Origin: Aquirufa nivalisilvae
GTDB taxonomy: Bacteria; Bacteroidota; Bacteroidia; Cytophagales; Spirosomataceae
NCBI RefSeq assembly: GCF_004307455.1
Contig: NZ_SEWX01000005.1
Span: 434,001 to 498,000 of the forward strand
Direction: 5' to 3'
DNA: 64,000 nt
Shown one piece after another: positions 1 through 9,363 of the stretch (position 1 is the first letter of the stretch; the number at the start of each line of letters is the position of its first letter). Position numbers and translations under genes: made by a program. The notes beneath the pieces were generated by a model. It had not been told where the DNA came from and did no database searches. It saw only the letters and a list, made by a program, of their open reading frames with translations.

Positions 1-394
1 TCCAAAGTGGATAATCAGGAGAAGGAATTAAAACTTCATCATCTGGATTTAATAAAGCCATCATGACAAGGGAAATTAATTCACTGACACCGTTTCCAAT
101 GTAGATATCTTCAATCAAAATGTTTTTGACACCTTTGTTTTGATAATACTGCATGACAGCTTTTCTAGCTGCGAATAGGCCACGAGAATCTGTATAGCCT
201 TGGGCATTTCGGATATTGACAATGATATCGTGAACGATTTCATCTGGAGTTTCAAAACCAAATGCTGCAGGATTACCTATATTTAAAGATGTAATTTTAT
301 AACCTTGATTCTGAAGAGCCAGCGCCTTATCATATACAGGTCCACGAATTTCATACTTCAAATGCTCTAACCTGCTACTTTTTAATATATCCAT
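1..394 (-). CDS. Class I/II PLP-dependent aminotransferase (AlaA/AlaT type), partial
   Basis: This is the N-terminal 131 residues of a leftward gene whose C-terminus lies beyond the window. It begins at an ATG (392-394) with a sequence reading MDILKSSRLEHLKYEIRGPV, followed by NIGNPAAFGFETPDEI, GYTDSRGLFAARKAV and IYIGNGVSELISLVMMAL, ending in PSPDYPLW at the edge. These are the substrate-arm, 'GYtdsrG' and PLP-phosphate 'GNGvSeli' regions of fold-type I aminotransferases. The wording is closest to the alanine/valine-pyruvate AlaA group, which transfers amino groups between alanine or aspartate and 2-oxo acids. The catalytic lysine is not in the window, so the exact substrate is open. It is divergent from the gene starting at 457. 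Confidence 0.85.
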   Translation of the reverse strand, partial: MDILKSSRLEHLKYEIRGPVYDKALALQNQGYKITSLNIGNPAAFGFETPDEIVHDIIVNIRNAQGYTDSRGLFAARKAVMQYYQNKGVKNILIEDIYIGNGVSELISLVMMALLNPDDEVLIPSPDYPLW

Positions 395-456
395 TGAAAA
401 AAAATAAGAATTGTAAAAATAGTAATTTACTTTTGAATTGTTTTTAAGCTCACTTA

Positions 457-1158
457 ATGAATTTCACACAACTATTTATTATTCTATTGAGTTTATTTTC
501 AGTTATTTATCTCCTTATACTGTGGAGATATTGGCGAAATTCAAGAGGTATTTTCCGTATTTCAGGGATATTTATTTTTAAGATATTGGCTAGGCTAAGT
601 ATTTTTTTACTTTTTTTCTGGCTATTCATTTCCTATTTGGAGCCTAATAATTCGTCTAAAAACCTTGCTGAACCTGTAAAAGCCATTTATCAAGTTCCCC
701 AGTATTATACTTTGTCGAAAGAAAGTTGGCAAGAGGCACAATCTGTGATTAGTGAAGATTTAAAACGAACACAACCAGTTTATGTTAGTCTTGTAATTTC
801 TCAATTCAAGAATAAGAAGTTAGAGACTTTAATTCCAGCAACACCATTGCATTCTTTTCTTAGTTTGATTGAAAATCCGGAGGTATTAAACTTAAGACAT
901 TCCATTCTTCAAGATGCAAGTTCCAAATCAGGAGACAGAAAAGGAGGGATTCAAGAGTTTAGCCCAATTACTAAATTGGTAAAAAAAGGAAATGCAAGTC
1001 AGGAATTTACCCTAACCAACCAAGAAACTTCCTATTTTACTTTTCTTAGCTCGAATAATTGGACTGAATTAGTCGATATGAAGGTATATTTATTAATTTT
1101 GTTATTGATATTAATCACATCAGATTTACTCTTTATTCTGCATATAATTAAGATATAG
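457..1158 (+). CDS. Uncharacterised inner-membrane protein, Bat-like layout
   Basis: I do not recognise a named family. The 233-residue protein has two N-terminal membrane segments (about residues 5-25 and 38-63), a soluble middle of about 140 residues and one C-terminal membrane segment (about 205-231). That layout, with a TPR-like gene directly behind it, recalls the BatA/BatB plus BatC arrangement of Bacteroidota. However, the middle region shows no MIDAS DxSxS motif, so it is not a functional von Willebrand A domain as far as I can see. The next gene starts 1 base after the stop, indicating an operon that continues into purC. A TACTTTTG box (428-435) lies 22 bases upstream of the ATG. The function is unknown. 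Confidence 0.6.
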   Translation: MNFTQLFIILLSLFSVIYLLILWRYWRNSRGIFRISGIFIFKILARLSIFLLFFWLFISYLEPNNSSKNLAEPVKAIYQVPQYYTLSKESWQEAQSVISEDLKRTQPVYVSLVISQFKNKKLETLIPATPLHSFLSLIENPEVLNLRHSILQDASSKSGDRKGGIQEFSPITKLVKKGNASQEFTLTNQETSYFTFLSSNNWTELVDMKVYLLILLLILITSDLLFILHIIKI

Positions 1159-1159
1159 T

Positions 1160-1702
1160 TTGTTTACATCTTATTTGTACATTTTTTTATTGATTTATCA
1201 GGGCCTATTTTCAAATAGGGCTAGTGTATACAATAAAGATATTCAGCAGGTTAACTATCTAATCAAGAATAAGCGAAATGCAGAAGCCTTGTTTTGGATA
1301 CGAAAAGCAAAGGGTAAAGATATTTTCATCAACAAAGAATTAGAGAAAACGCAAGCTTTATTAAATATTCGGTTGAATCAACTAGTAGAGAATAACACGC
1401 GATTTTCTAGTACTGATTCAAATGAATTATTAATTGAAGCTGCCATTTTAGAAAAGCAAGGAAACATTGACCAAGCTATTTCTTTAATTGAAAGAGGAAT
1501 TAAGGATAATCCACTTTCAGATACGCTAATAAAGCAATATGAGATATATGCCTTTAAATGGAGAAAACTTCTTCCCGTTTTGAAAATGGCAAAGCAAAAT
1601 CAGTGGCTGCAAGAACAGCAAAATATGAATCGAATTAATACCAAAGAAGCATTGGGATTGTTGGATTTAATGAAAAAGAAAGAGAGAATTTTAATTTATT
1701 AA
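1160..1702 (+). CDS. Small TPR-like exported protein
   Basis: A 180-residue product with a hydrophobic N-terminus (residues 2-20) that could be a signal peptide or anchor, followed by helical, TPR-like sequence. The best repeat is around residues 90-125 (LLIEAAILEKQGNIDQAISL, then ERGIKDNPLS), with the alternating small and large residues of a TPR pair. The only start that keeps the hydrophobic N-terminus is a TTG one base after the upstream stop codon; no in-frame ATG lies nearby. It sits between the membrane protein at 457 and purC with gaps of 1 and 2 bases, so it is probably co-transcribed with both. A role as an assembly partner of the upstream membrane protein is inference only. Confidence 0.55.
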   Translation: MFTSYLYIFLLIYQGLFSNRASVYNKDIQQVNYLIKNKRNAEALFWIRKAKGKDIFINKELEKTQALLNIRLNQLVENNTRFSSTDSNELLIEAAILEKQGNIDQAISLIERGIKDNPLSDTLIKQYEIYAFKWRKLLPVLKMAKQNQWLQEQQNMNRINTKEALGLLDLMKKKERILIY

Positions 1703-1704
1703 TC

Positions 1705-2652
1705 ATGGAAAATAAGGCTCAAGGTCATTTCAATTTTAAAAACCAAACGGCTTTTTATCGTGGCAAAGTAAGAGACGTATATAGTATCGGAGCTGATCGA
1801 TTATTGATGGTTACATCCGATCGTATTTCTGCTTTTGACGTAATTCTTCCAAGAACCATTCCTTTTAAAGGACAGGTTTTGAATCAAATTGCTGCCTATT
1901 TTTTGAATAAAACACGTGATGTAATCCCCAATTGGTTAATTGATACACCGGACCCTAATGCGGCTTATGGCTATAAATGCACACCTATTCCTATAGAAAT
2001 GGTTGTACGTGGTTATGTAGCTGGCCATTTATGGCGTGAATATAAATCGGGTAAAAGGGAGGTCTGTGGTGTGTTATTACCTGAGGGTTTGAAAGAAAAT
2101 GATCGATTACCAACTCCGATCATTACACCCACTACTAAAGCCAGTGAAGGTCATGATGAAGATATTTCTGTGGCAAAAATTTTAGAATTAGGTATCGTTT
2201 CTCCAGATATCATGAATCAATTATGTCAAAAAGCGTTGGCGTTATTTGATCGTGGCACTCAAATGGCCAAAGAAAAAGGATTAATTTTGGTGGATACCAA
2301 ATATGAATTTGGACTATTAGATGGTCAAATCATGTTAATGGACGAGATACATACTCCTGATTCATCTCGCTATTTCTATGCCAACACGTATCAAGAATTA
2401 TTGGAAAAAGGATTGCCTCAAAAGCAGTTATCCAAAGAATTTGTGCGAGAGTGGCTTATAGCTAATGGTTTTCAAGGTAAAGAAGGGCAAGTAGTCCCTA
2501 ATATCTCAGATGAATTTGTAACAGAAATTTCTAATCGCTACATACTTTTATATGAAGAAATCACTGGGCAGAAATTTCAGAAAGAACCACAAGAAAATTT
2601 AGAACAACGTATATTTAATCACGTAAACCAATATTTAGAAAATGTCGACTAA
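1705..2652 (+). CDS. purC: Phosphoribosylaminoimidazole-succinocarboxamide synthase
   Basis: SAICAR synthase joins CAIR and aspartate with ATP in step eight of de novo purine synthesis, in the cytoplasm. Diagnostic stretches are YRGKVRDVY near the N-terminus, TSDRISAFDVILPRTIPFKG, the family signature GYVAGHLWREY and LVDTKYEFGLLDG followed by DEIHTPDSSRY. The 315-residue length fits the longer bacterial/eukaryotic-type PurC. The ATG lies 2 bases after the preceding stop, and the last 11 bases overlap the STAS gene, so this purine gene is embedded in an operon with otherwise unrelated products. No purine riboswitch or PurR-like site was noticed upstream. Confidence 0.97.
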   Translation: MENKAQGHFNFKNQTAFYRGKVRDVYSIGADRLLMVTSDRISAFDVILPRTIPFKGQVLNQIAAYFLNKTRDVIPNWLIDTPDPNAAYGYKCTPIPIEMVVRGYVAGHLWREYKSGKREVCGVLLPEGLKENDRLPTPIITPTTKASEGHDEDISVAKILELGIVSPDIMNQLCQKALALFDRGTQMAKEKGLILVDTKYEFGLLDGQIMLMDEIHTPDSSRYFYANTYQELLEKGLPQKQLSKEFVREWLIANGFQGKEGQVVPNISDEFVTEISNRYILLYEEITGQKFQKEPQENLEQRIFNHVNQYLENVD

Positions 2653-3079
2653 TGCTTTATTTCAACTTGATCAAAACGAAAGTTATGCTTTAATTGATTG
2701 GAAAGGCGAAAACTTGGTTCAAAGCAATTATGAAGAATTAGAAAATGTCGTTCGATTGCTTTTTAAGAAAGAGTATACAAATATGATATTAAATATCTCC
2801 AAAGTCACAGAATTGGATGGATATGGTGTATCTGCGATTCGTAAAGGAACTAAAATTTGTTCTAATGAGTCAGGCTTATTTGTAGTTGTGAGTAAAGAAG
2901 AATCAGTAGTAGAGCGATTAGATCAAGCCAAAATAGAAAACCTAACTATTTTGAATACAGTAAGAGAAGGCGTAGATGCCATTTATCTAAATGATTTGGA
3001 AAATGATTTTGGTGATGGAGATGGGGAAGAGGAGAATGAATTCGGAGGGGAATCATCTGATTACGGTGATGATTACTAA
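2642..3079 (+). CDS. STAS-domain protein with acidic C-terminal tail
   Basis: A 145-residue STAS-fold protein of the SpoIIAA/anti-sigma-factor-antagonist superfamily. Residues 1-110 give the strand-helix pattern, with LNISKVTELDGYGVSAIRKG at the loop where classical antagonists carry a phosphorylatable serine (DSSG). Here the corresponding stretch is DGYG, so that serine is absent. The last 25 residues are almost entirely Asp, Glu, Gly and Ser. Its start overlaps the end of purC by 11 bases, suggesting translational coupling. Whether it acts in partner switching cannot be told from the sequence; a structural or protein-binding role is equally possible. No cognate RsbW-like kinase is encoded in the window. 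Confidence 0.8.
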   Translation: MSTNALFQLDQNESYALIDWKGENLVQSNYEELENVVRLLFKKEYTNMILNISKVTELDGYGVSAIRKGTKICSNESGLFVVVSKEESVVERLDQAKIENLTILNTVREGVDAIYLNDLENDFGDGDGEEENEFGGESSDYGDDY

Positions 3080-3117
3080 TTAATTGTACTCTAGCAAGAT
3101 ATTTTGTACTTGTTTAG

Positions 3118-3239
3118 TGATATTTTAAAAACAGTATTATATTTTGTTTATTCAATGAATTGCCAAATATATTTTTGATTAAATTTGATATTGCTTATAT
3201 AAATATCAAATTAGCAACCATTACTGATATTTAATTTTG
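3118..3239 (+). promoter_or_regulatory. gltB leader: inverted repeat and repeated TGATATT motifs
   Basis: The 202-base gap before gltB contains an 11-base perfect inverted repeat, AATTTGATATT (3182-3192) and AATATCAAATT (3202-3212), separated by 9 bases. The half-site TGATATT also occurs at 3118-3124 and 3225-3231. Boxes matching the Bacteroidota -7 consensus TAnnTTTG lie at 3170-3177, 3180-3187 and 3232-3239. A TTTG at 3143-3146 is 23 bases upstream of the first box. The repeat therefore overlaps candidate core promoter sequence, as expected of an operator, but the regulator is unknown. Confidence 0.45.
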
Positions 3240-3281
3240 TTGAGAATTTTTAGTTTATTATTAGAATATTAATAGTTTCTT

Positions 3282-6200
3282 ATGGAAGTCATGAATGAAG
3301 AGGGATTGTATCGGAAAGAATTTGAGCATGATGCTTGTGGTATTGGTTTTGTAGCCAGTATGAAAGGCATTAAATCGCATCGAATTGTACAAGATTCAAT
3401 TAAGATGTTGATTCGTATGGACCACCGTGGTGCTTGCGGTTGTGATCCTAACTCAGGTGATGGAGCCGGAGTATTAGTTCAATTACCTCATGAATTCTTT
3501 TTCGAAGAAACAGCCAAATTAGGATTTACTTTACCATCCTTAGGTCAATATGGCGTAGGAATGGTATTCTTTCCCAAAGATGAAACTCTTATTAAAGAGT
3601 GTAAAGAAATCATTGAAAGAAAAGCTAAGAAATTAAGTTTACGTATCATTGGTTACAGAACTGTACCAGTAGACAATTCAGAAATCTTAGGTGCAGACTC
3701 AGGAAATGAAGAGCCTTCCATTCAGCAATTATTCATAGAAAGACCTGAATCCTGTTTAAGTGAAATAGACTTTGAAAGAAAACTATATGTTTTCCGTCAA
3801 TATGTGACTCGTTTATTGAATGAGACGATTGTTCAACTAAATGGTAAATTCTATTTTGCGTCATTGTCATGCCGTACCATTATTTATAAGGGTATGTTGA
3901 CAACCATGCAGGTTCCTGGTTATTTCCAGGATTTGTTCCAAGATAACTTTACATCTGCCTTAGCTATTGTTCACTCACGTTTCTCGACTAATACATTTCC
4001 TGAGTGGAGATTAGCTCAGCCTTTCCGTTACATTGCTCATAATGGAGAAATCAATACGGTAAAAGGGAACTCTTCATGGATGCAAGCTCAATCAGCTTTG
4101 TTCTCTAGTAAGTATTTTACACAAGAAGAACTAGATATGATTTTGCCTATTTGTAGTTTAGGCCAATCGGATTCAGCCATTCTCGATAATGCTATTGAAA
4201 TCTTATATTTAAGTGGACGTAGCTTGCCTCATGTCATGATGATGTTAATCCCTGAAGCGTGGGATGGTAATGAGTCCATGGAAAGCTATAAAAAGGAGTT
4301 CTATGAGTATCATGCTGCCATGATGGAACCTTGGGATGGTCCAGCTTCGATTTCATTTACCGATGGTAAAATGATTGGAGCTACTTTAGATAGAAATGGA
4401 TTACGTCCATCTAGATATTGGGTAACGGAAGATGATCATGTGATCATGGCATCAGAAGCAGGGGTTTTGGATTTAGATCCAGCTACTATTGTTTCTAAAG
4501 GTCGTTTACAACCTGGAAAGATGTTCGTTGTTGATATGGAGCAGGGTAGAATCATTCCAGATGAAGAATTAAAAGAAAAAATTTGTCAGCAACAACCTTA
4601 TGGACAATGGTTGCGAGAAAATAAAATTCGAGTTGAGGATTTACCTGAAGCTGGAAGTGAATACCGCCAACCTAAACCAGTTGAGTTAATTTCTCGTCAA
4701 CAGATATTTGGTTTTACTACAGAAGATATCCGAGTTGTCTTAGCACAAATGGCTGAAACAGGTAAGGAAGCATTAGGTTCTATGGGTATTGATACACCAT
4801 TAGCCGTATTGTCAGATAAAGCACAACATCTTTCTAGCTATTTCAAGCAACTATTTGCTCAAGTAACCAATCCACCAATTGATCCTATTCGTGAACGAAT
4901 GGTTATGTCTCTATTGACTGATATTGGTGGTTTATCCAATTTATTGGATGAAACACCTAGTCATTGTAGACAAATCGAAATTCAACAACCTGTACTTCGT
5001 AATAAAGAAGTAGAAAAGATTCGTTGGATTGATCATGCTAATTTTCAGACTAAATCCATTCATATGACTTTCCGTTCCTCGGAGGAGTCGGGTGTTTTGA
5101 AAAAAGCATTAAACCGCATTTGTCAATATGCCGAAGATGCTGTTGATGATGGTTATTCAATTATTTTATTGACTGATCGCGGAATTGATTCATCTCATGC
5201 ACCAATTCCATCTCTATTAGCCTTGGGTGCCGTTCATAACCACTTAATTCGTACCAAAAAACGTGCTAAAGTTGGCATCATTATTGAAGCTGGCGATGTT
5301 TGGGAGACGCATCACTTTGCTACTTTAATTGGATATGGCGCTTCAGCTGTTAATCCTTATATGGCTTTTGAAACGATCAAAGCTATGAAGGACAATCATT
5401 TGGTAGATCAAAGTTTATCCTATGAAAAGTTAGAATACAATTATATTAAAGCTGTTAATGGAGAGTTATTGAAGATTTTCTCTAAAATGGGTATTTCTAC
5501 TTTGCAATCTTACCAAGGAGCACAAATTTTCGAAATTCTTGGTTTGGGCAAAGATGTAGTTGATAATTATTTCAGTGGTTCTATTTCAAGAATTAATGGA
5601 GTTGATTTAGATACGATTGCCAAAGAAGCTTTAATTAAGCATCAATCTGGTTTTGCTTTATTGAAATCGGATCATCCAAAATTAGAAGTGGGTGGTATTT
5701 ACCAATGGAAGCAACGTGGAGAAGAACATTTATTTAATCCGCAAACGATTCACTTATTACAGCAATCGACAAAGGTTAACGATTATTCTACTTACAAAAA
5801 GTATTCTAAGTTAATTGATGATCAAAGTAAGAAGTCAATTACTCTAAGAGGTTTATTGCGTTTCAAAAATGCTAATTCTATTTCTATTGATGAAGTTGAA
5901 CCTATTGAAAGCATTTTAAAACGTTTTGCAACGGGTGCGATGTCATTTGGTTCTATTTCTTACGAAGCACATACCACCTTGGCTATTGCCATGAACCGAA
6001 TTGGAGGTAAATCTAATACGGGAGAAGGAGGAGAAGATCCAATTCGTTTTGAAAAAATGAAGAATGGAGACTCCATGAATTCAGCTATTAAACAAGTTGC
6101 ATCGGGTAGATTTGGGGTTACTGCTAATTATTTAACTAATGCAGTAGAGCTTCAAATTAAAATGGCTCAAGGAGCTAAACCAGGAGAAGGTGGACAACTA

Positions 6201-7850
6201 CCAGGACATAAAGTAGATGATTGGATCGGTAAAACTCGTCATTCTACACCTGGTGTAGGTTTAATTTCACCTCCTCCTCACCATGATATTTATTCAATTG
6301 AAGATTTGGCACAATTAATCTTTGATTTGAAAAATGCCAATAGAGCTGCACGTATTTCTGTGAAACTAGTTTCGGAAGCTGGAGTAGGTACCATTGCTGC
6401 CGGTGTTGCTAAAGCACATGCTGACCATATTTTGATTGCTGGTTATGATGGAGGAACAGGTGCTTCACCTTTATCTTCCATTCGTCATGCAGGTTTACCA
6501 TGGGAACTTGGTTTAGCAGAAACACATCAAACCTTAGTTAAAAATAAATTAAGAGGTCGTGTAACGATTCAAACAGACGGACAAATTAAGACGGGTCGCG
6601 ATATTGCTATTGCAGCATTATTGGGAGCGGAAGAATTTGGGGTTGCGACAGCAGCTTTGGTTACGGCAGGATGTATTATGATGCGTAAGTGTCATTTAAA
6701 TACTTGCCCAGTGGGAGTTGCTACACAAAACCCAGAACTAAGAGCTTTATATACTGGTAAGCCAGAACATGTGGTTAATTTATTCCATTTCTTAGCTCAA
6801 GAATTACGTGAGATTATGGCGGAATTAGGTTTCCGTAAAATAGAAGAAATGATTGGTCGTGTGGATTATTTAAGCATGGCTGACGTTTCCTCACATTGGA
6901 AATTTAAGCATATTGATTTATCACCTATCTTAAAACCTTCTAATCCTGCTGAAGGAGTGGCAGTGTTTAAGTCGGAAGAGCAAGATCACGGTTTAGTAGA
7001 TCAATTGGATTGGCAAATTTTGAAGATTGCTCAAGCTGCGATTGATTCGAAGAAACAAGTGAATGGTGAATTTAATATCATTAACGTAAATCGTTCAGTA
7101 GGTACCATTCTATCGAATGAAATCACCAAGAAATACGGAGATAAAGCACTCCCAGATGGTTTAATTCATATTAAATTTAAAGGAACAGCTGGTCAATCAT
7201 TCGGAGCCTTTTCTGTTAGAGGTTTGAAATTTGAAATCGAAGGAGATGCTAATGACTATATTGGAAAAGGTCTATGTGGAGCTACATTGATTGCTTATCC
7301 ATCTCCAGCAGCCAAGTTTATTGCGGCAGAAAATTCTATCGTGGGTAACGTATCCTTTTATGGTGCCACTTCGGGTGAAGCTTATTTAGCTGGTATGGCC
7401 GGAGAACGTTTCTGTGTTAGAAACTCAGGAGCCAAAGTGGTGGTAGAAGGTATAGGTGACCATGGTTGTGAATACATGACTGGAGGTTTAGTCCTAATTT
7501 TAGGAGCAACTGGTAGAAACTTTGGTGCAGGTATGTCGGGTGGTGTGGCTTACATTTTAGATGAGAAGAATGACTTTGAATCTAAGGTAAATCGTGAAAT
7601 GGTTGAGATTACTGATTTAAATCAAGAAGATATTCAAATTGTTTCCATGTATTTAGCAAAGCATGTTGAATTAACTGGTTCAGTAAAAGGGAAATATGTC
7701 ATGGATAACTTTAATTCAATGACAAGTCTATTCAAAAAAGTATTACCAATTGATTATAGAAATGCCTTGGCAAGTAGACATTTAAGCATCACAGATGTAT
7801 TGAATGACAAAGACAAAGTATACCAAAATATTAAAGTAGCATTAAACTAA
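3282..7850 (+). CDS. gltB: Glutamate synthase, large (alpha) subunit
   Basis: Converts glutamine plus 2-oxoglutarate to two glutamates using electrons delivered by GltD. The 1522 residues have the full domain order. A class II amidotransferase domain has its nucleophile at Cys19 in EHDACGIGF, implying removal of an 18-residue propeptide. The central domain follows, then the FMN-binding synthase domain (about 880-1180, with GEGGEDPIRF and AGYDGGTGASPLSS). The [3Fe-4S] cysteines are Cys1131, Cys1137 and Cys1142 (CIMMRKCHLNTC). The C-terminal GXGXG beta-helix domain completes it. ATG 3282 is chosen; an ATG three codons later is also possible. gltD follows after a gap of 9 bases, and a long AT-rich leader with repeats precedes it. 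Confidence 0.98.
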   Translation: MEVMNEEGLYRKEFEHDACGIGFVASMKGIKSHRIVQDSIKMLIRMDHRGACGCDPNSGDGAGVLVQLPHEFFFEETAKLGFTLPSLGQYGVGMVFFPKDETLIKECKEIIERKAKKLSLRIIGYRTVPVDNSEILGADSGNEEPSIQQLFIERPESCLSEIDFERKLYVFRQYVTRLLNETIVQLNGKFYFASLSCRTIIYKGMLTTMQVPGYFQDLFQDNFTSALAIVHSRFSTNTFPEWRLAQPFRYIAHNGEINTVKGNSSWMQAQSALFSSKYFTQEELDMILPICSLGQSDSAILDNAIEILYLSGRSLPHVMMMLIPEAWDGNESMESYKKEFYEYHAAMMEPWDGPASISFTDGKMIGATLDRNGLRPSRYWVTEDDHVIMASEAGVLDLDPATIVSKGRLQPGKMFVVDMEQGRIIPDEELKEKICQQQPYGQWLRENKIRVEDLPEAGSEYRQPKPVELISRQQIFGFTTEDIRVVLAQMAETGKEALGSMGIDTPLAVLSDKAQHLSSYFKQLFAQVTNPPIDPIRERMVMSLLTDIGGLSNLLDETPSHCRQIEIQQPVLRNKEVEKIRWIDHANFQTKSIHMTFRSSEESGVLKKALNRICQYAEDAVDDGYSIILLTDRGIDSSHAPIPSLLALGAVHNHLIRTKKRAKVGIIIEAGDVWETHHFATLIGYGASAVNPYMAFETIKAMKDNHLVDQSLSYEKLEYNYIKAVNGELLKIFSKMGISTLQSYQGAQIFEILGLGKDVVDNYFSGSISRINGVDLDTIAKEALIKHQSGFALLKSDHPKLEVGGIYQWKQRGEEHLFNPQTIHLLQQSTKVNDYSTYKKYSKLIDDQSKKSITLRGLLRFKNANSISIDEVEPIESILKRFATGAMSFGSISYEAHTTLAIAMNRIGGKSNTGEGGEDPIRFEKMKNGDSMNSAIKQVASGRFGVTANYLTNAVELQIKMAQGAKPGEGGQLPGHKVDDWIGKTRHSTPGVGLISPPPHHDIYSIEDLAQLIFDLKNANRAARISVKLVSEAGVGTIAAGVAKAHADHILIAGYDGGTGASPLSSIRHAGLPWELGLAETHQTLVKNKLRGRVTIQTDGQIKTGRDIAIAALLGAEEFGVATAALVTAGCIMMRKCHLNTCPVGVATQNPELRALYTGKPEHVVNLFHFLAQELREIMAELGFRKIEEMIGRVDYLSMADVSSHWKFKHIDLSPILKPSNPAEGVAVFKSEEQDHGLVDQLDWQILKIAQAAIDSKKQVNGEFNIINVNRSVGTILSNEITKKYGDKALPDGLIHIKFKGTAGQSFGAFSVRGLKFEIEGDANDYIGKGLCGATLIAYPSPAAKFIAAENSIVGNVSFYGATSGEAYLAGMAGERFCVRNSGAKVVVEGIGDHGCEYMTGGLVLILGATGRNFGAGMSGGVAYILDEKNDFESKVNREMVEITDLNQEDIQIVSMYLAKHVELTGSVKGKYVMDNFNSMTSLFKKVLPIDYRNALASRHLSITDVLNDKDKVYQNIKVALN

Positions 7851-7859
7851 TTATTGAAA

Positions 7860-9356
7860 ATGGGGAAGCCAACAGGTTTTTTAGAAGTTGATAGAAAAAC
7901 CTCTGCGAAGAGAGAGGTTTCTGAGCGTATCAATGACTATAAAGAAATTGAATTATTAAATTCATCCGAAGAGACTGAAAAGCAGGCAAGCCGTTGCATG
8001 GATTGCGGTACACCTTTTTGTCATAGCGGATGTCCTTTAGGTAATATTATACCTGAATTCAATGATGCAGTTTATGAGCAAAATTGGAAATATGCCTATG
8101 AAATATTGAGTTCGACCAATAATTTCCCAGAATTTACGGGGAGAATTTGTCCTGCTCCATGTGAATCAGCCTGTGTTTTAGGTATAAATAAACCACCAGT
8201 TGCGATTGAATTGATTGAAAAATCAATCATTGAAAAGGCTTATTCAGAAGGATGGGTAGTTCCATTTGTTCCAACGAAAAGAACTGGAAAGAAAATTGCC
8301 GTTGTTGGTTCTGGTCCTGCTGGATTAGCAGCAGCTGCACAGTTAAATAAAGTGGGGCATTCAGTTACCGTATTTGAAAGAGCGGATCGTATTGGTGGCC
8401 TATTGCGTTACGGAATACCTGATTTTAAATTGGATAAATCTGTAGTAGATCGTCGTGTGGCTGTCATGGAAAAGGAGGGTGTTGAATTTAAAACCAATGT
8501 TCATATTGGAGTTAACTACAAAGTTTCCAAATTGACCAACGAATATGATGCTATTTTAATTGCAACAGGTTCGACAACACCTCGATTAATTAATACGAAA
8601 GGAAGTGATGCTGCCGGTATTTATCCTGCCATGGAATTTTTATCTCAACAAAATAAACGCAATGCCAATATTGCTTTAGAGGTAAATCATAAAGGAGAAG
8701 AATATACTAATAGTAATATTTTGGCTACAGGTAAACATGTGGTTGTTATTGGTGGGGGAGATACTGGATCAGATTGTGTAGGTACATCCAATCGCCATAA
8801 GGCTGCATCGATTACTCAAATTGAAGTAATGCCTAAGCCTCCAGTTGATCGAGCAGAAAATACTCCTTGGCCCAATTGGCCAAATATGTTACGTACTTCT
8901 ACTTCACATGAAGAAGGCGCCAACCGTTTATGGTCCATTTCCTTACAAGAGTTCATTACAAATGATAAGAATGAATTGGTAGCGCTTAAGATTGGTGACA
9001 TAACTTACGATATGTCGAATGGAAAGATGGAGCAAAAAGTAGAAAACATTCGTGAAATCCCTTGTGATTTAGCTTTAATTGCTGCTGGATTCTTACACAC
9101 TGATCACGGTAACCTTTTTCAAGAGCTAACTGAAACTGGAATTTCTGCTGATGAAAGAGGAAATATTGTAGCTAATGGAAACTATCAATCTGCGCAAGAA
9201 AAGATTTTTGTGGCAGGTGATGCCAGACGTGGACAATCCTTAGTAGTATGGGCAATTTCCGAGGGAAGAGAGGCTGCTAGAAATATTGATCAGTTTTTAA
9301 TGGGCAAAACAAGCTTGGAAGGAAAAAGTGTCTCAAGTTTCGATATTTTTAAATAA
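7860..9356 (+). CDS. gltD: Glutamate synthase, small (beta) subunit
   Basis: The NADPH-dependent FAD/iron-sulfur subunit that feeds electrons to GltB. N-terminal cysteines CMDCGTPFCHSGCP and ICPAPCESACVLGI form the cluster-binding region. VVGSGPAGLAAAAQL (about residue 147) binds FAD, VVIGGGDTGSDC is the NADPH-binding motif, and FVAGDARRGQSLVVWA is the C-terminal FAD motif. I place the start at ATG 7860 because the product then opens with MGKPTGFLEV, the conserved start of the family. A TTG two codons upstream extends the frame but adds nothing recognisable. At 498 residues it is of normal length, and it is clearly the second gene of a gltBD operon. Confidence 0.97.
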   Translation: MGKPTGFLEVDRKTSAKREVSERINDYKEIELLNSSEETEKQASRCMDCGTPFCHSGCPLGNIIPEFNDAVYEQNWKYAYEILSSTNNFPEFTGRICPAPCESACVLGINKPPVAIELIEKSIIEKAYSEGWVVPFVPTKRTGKKIAVVGSGPAGLAAAAQLNKVGHSVTVFERADRIGGLLRYGIPDFKLDKSVVDRRVAVMEKEGVEFKTNVHIGVNYKVSKLTNEYDAILIATGSTTPRLINTKGSDAAGIYPAMEFLSQQNKRNANIALEVNHKGEEYTNSNILATGKHVVVIGGGDTGSDCVGTSNRHKAASITQIEVMPKPPVDRAENTPWPNWPNMLRTSTSHEEGANRLWSISLQEFITNDKNELVALKIGDITYDMSNGKMEQKVENIREIPCDLALIAAGFLHTDHGNLFQELTETGISADERGNIVANGNYQSAQEKIFVAGDARRGQSLVVWAISEGREAARNIDQFLMGKTSLEGKSVSSFDIFK

Positions 9357-9363
9357 ATTTTCA

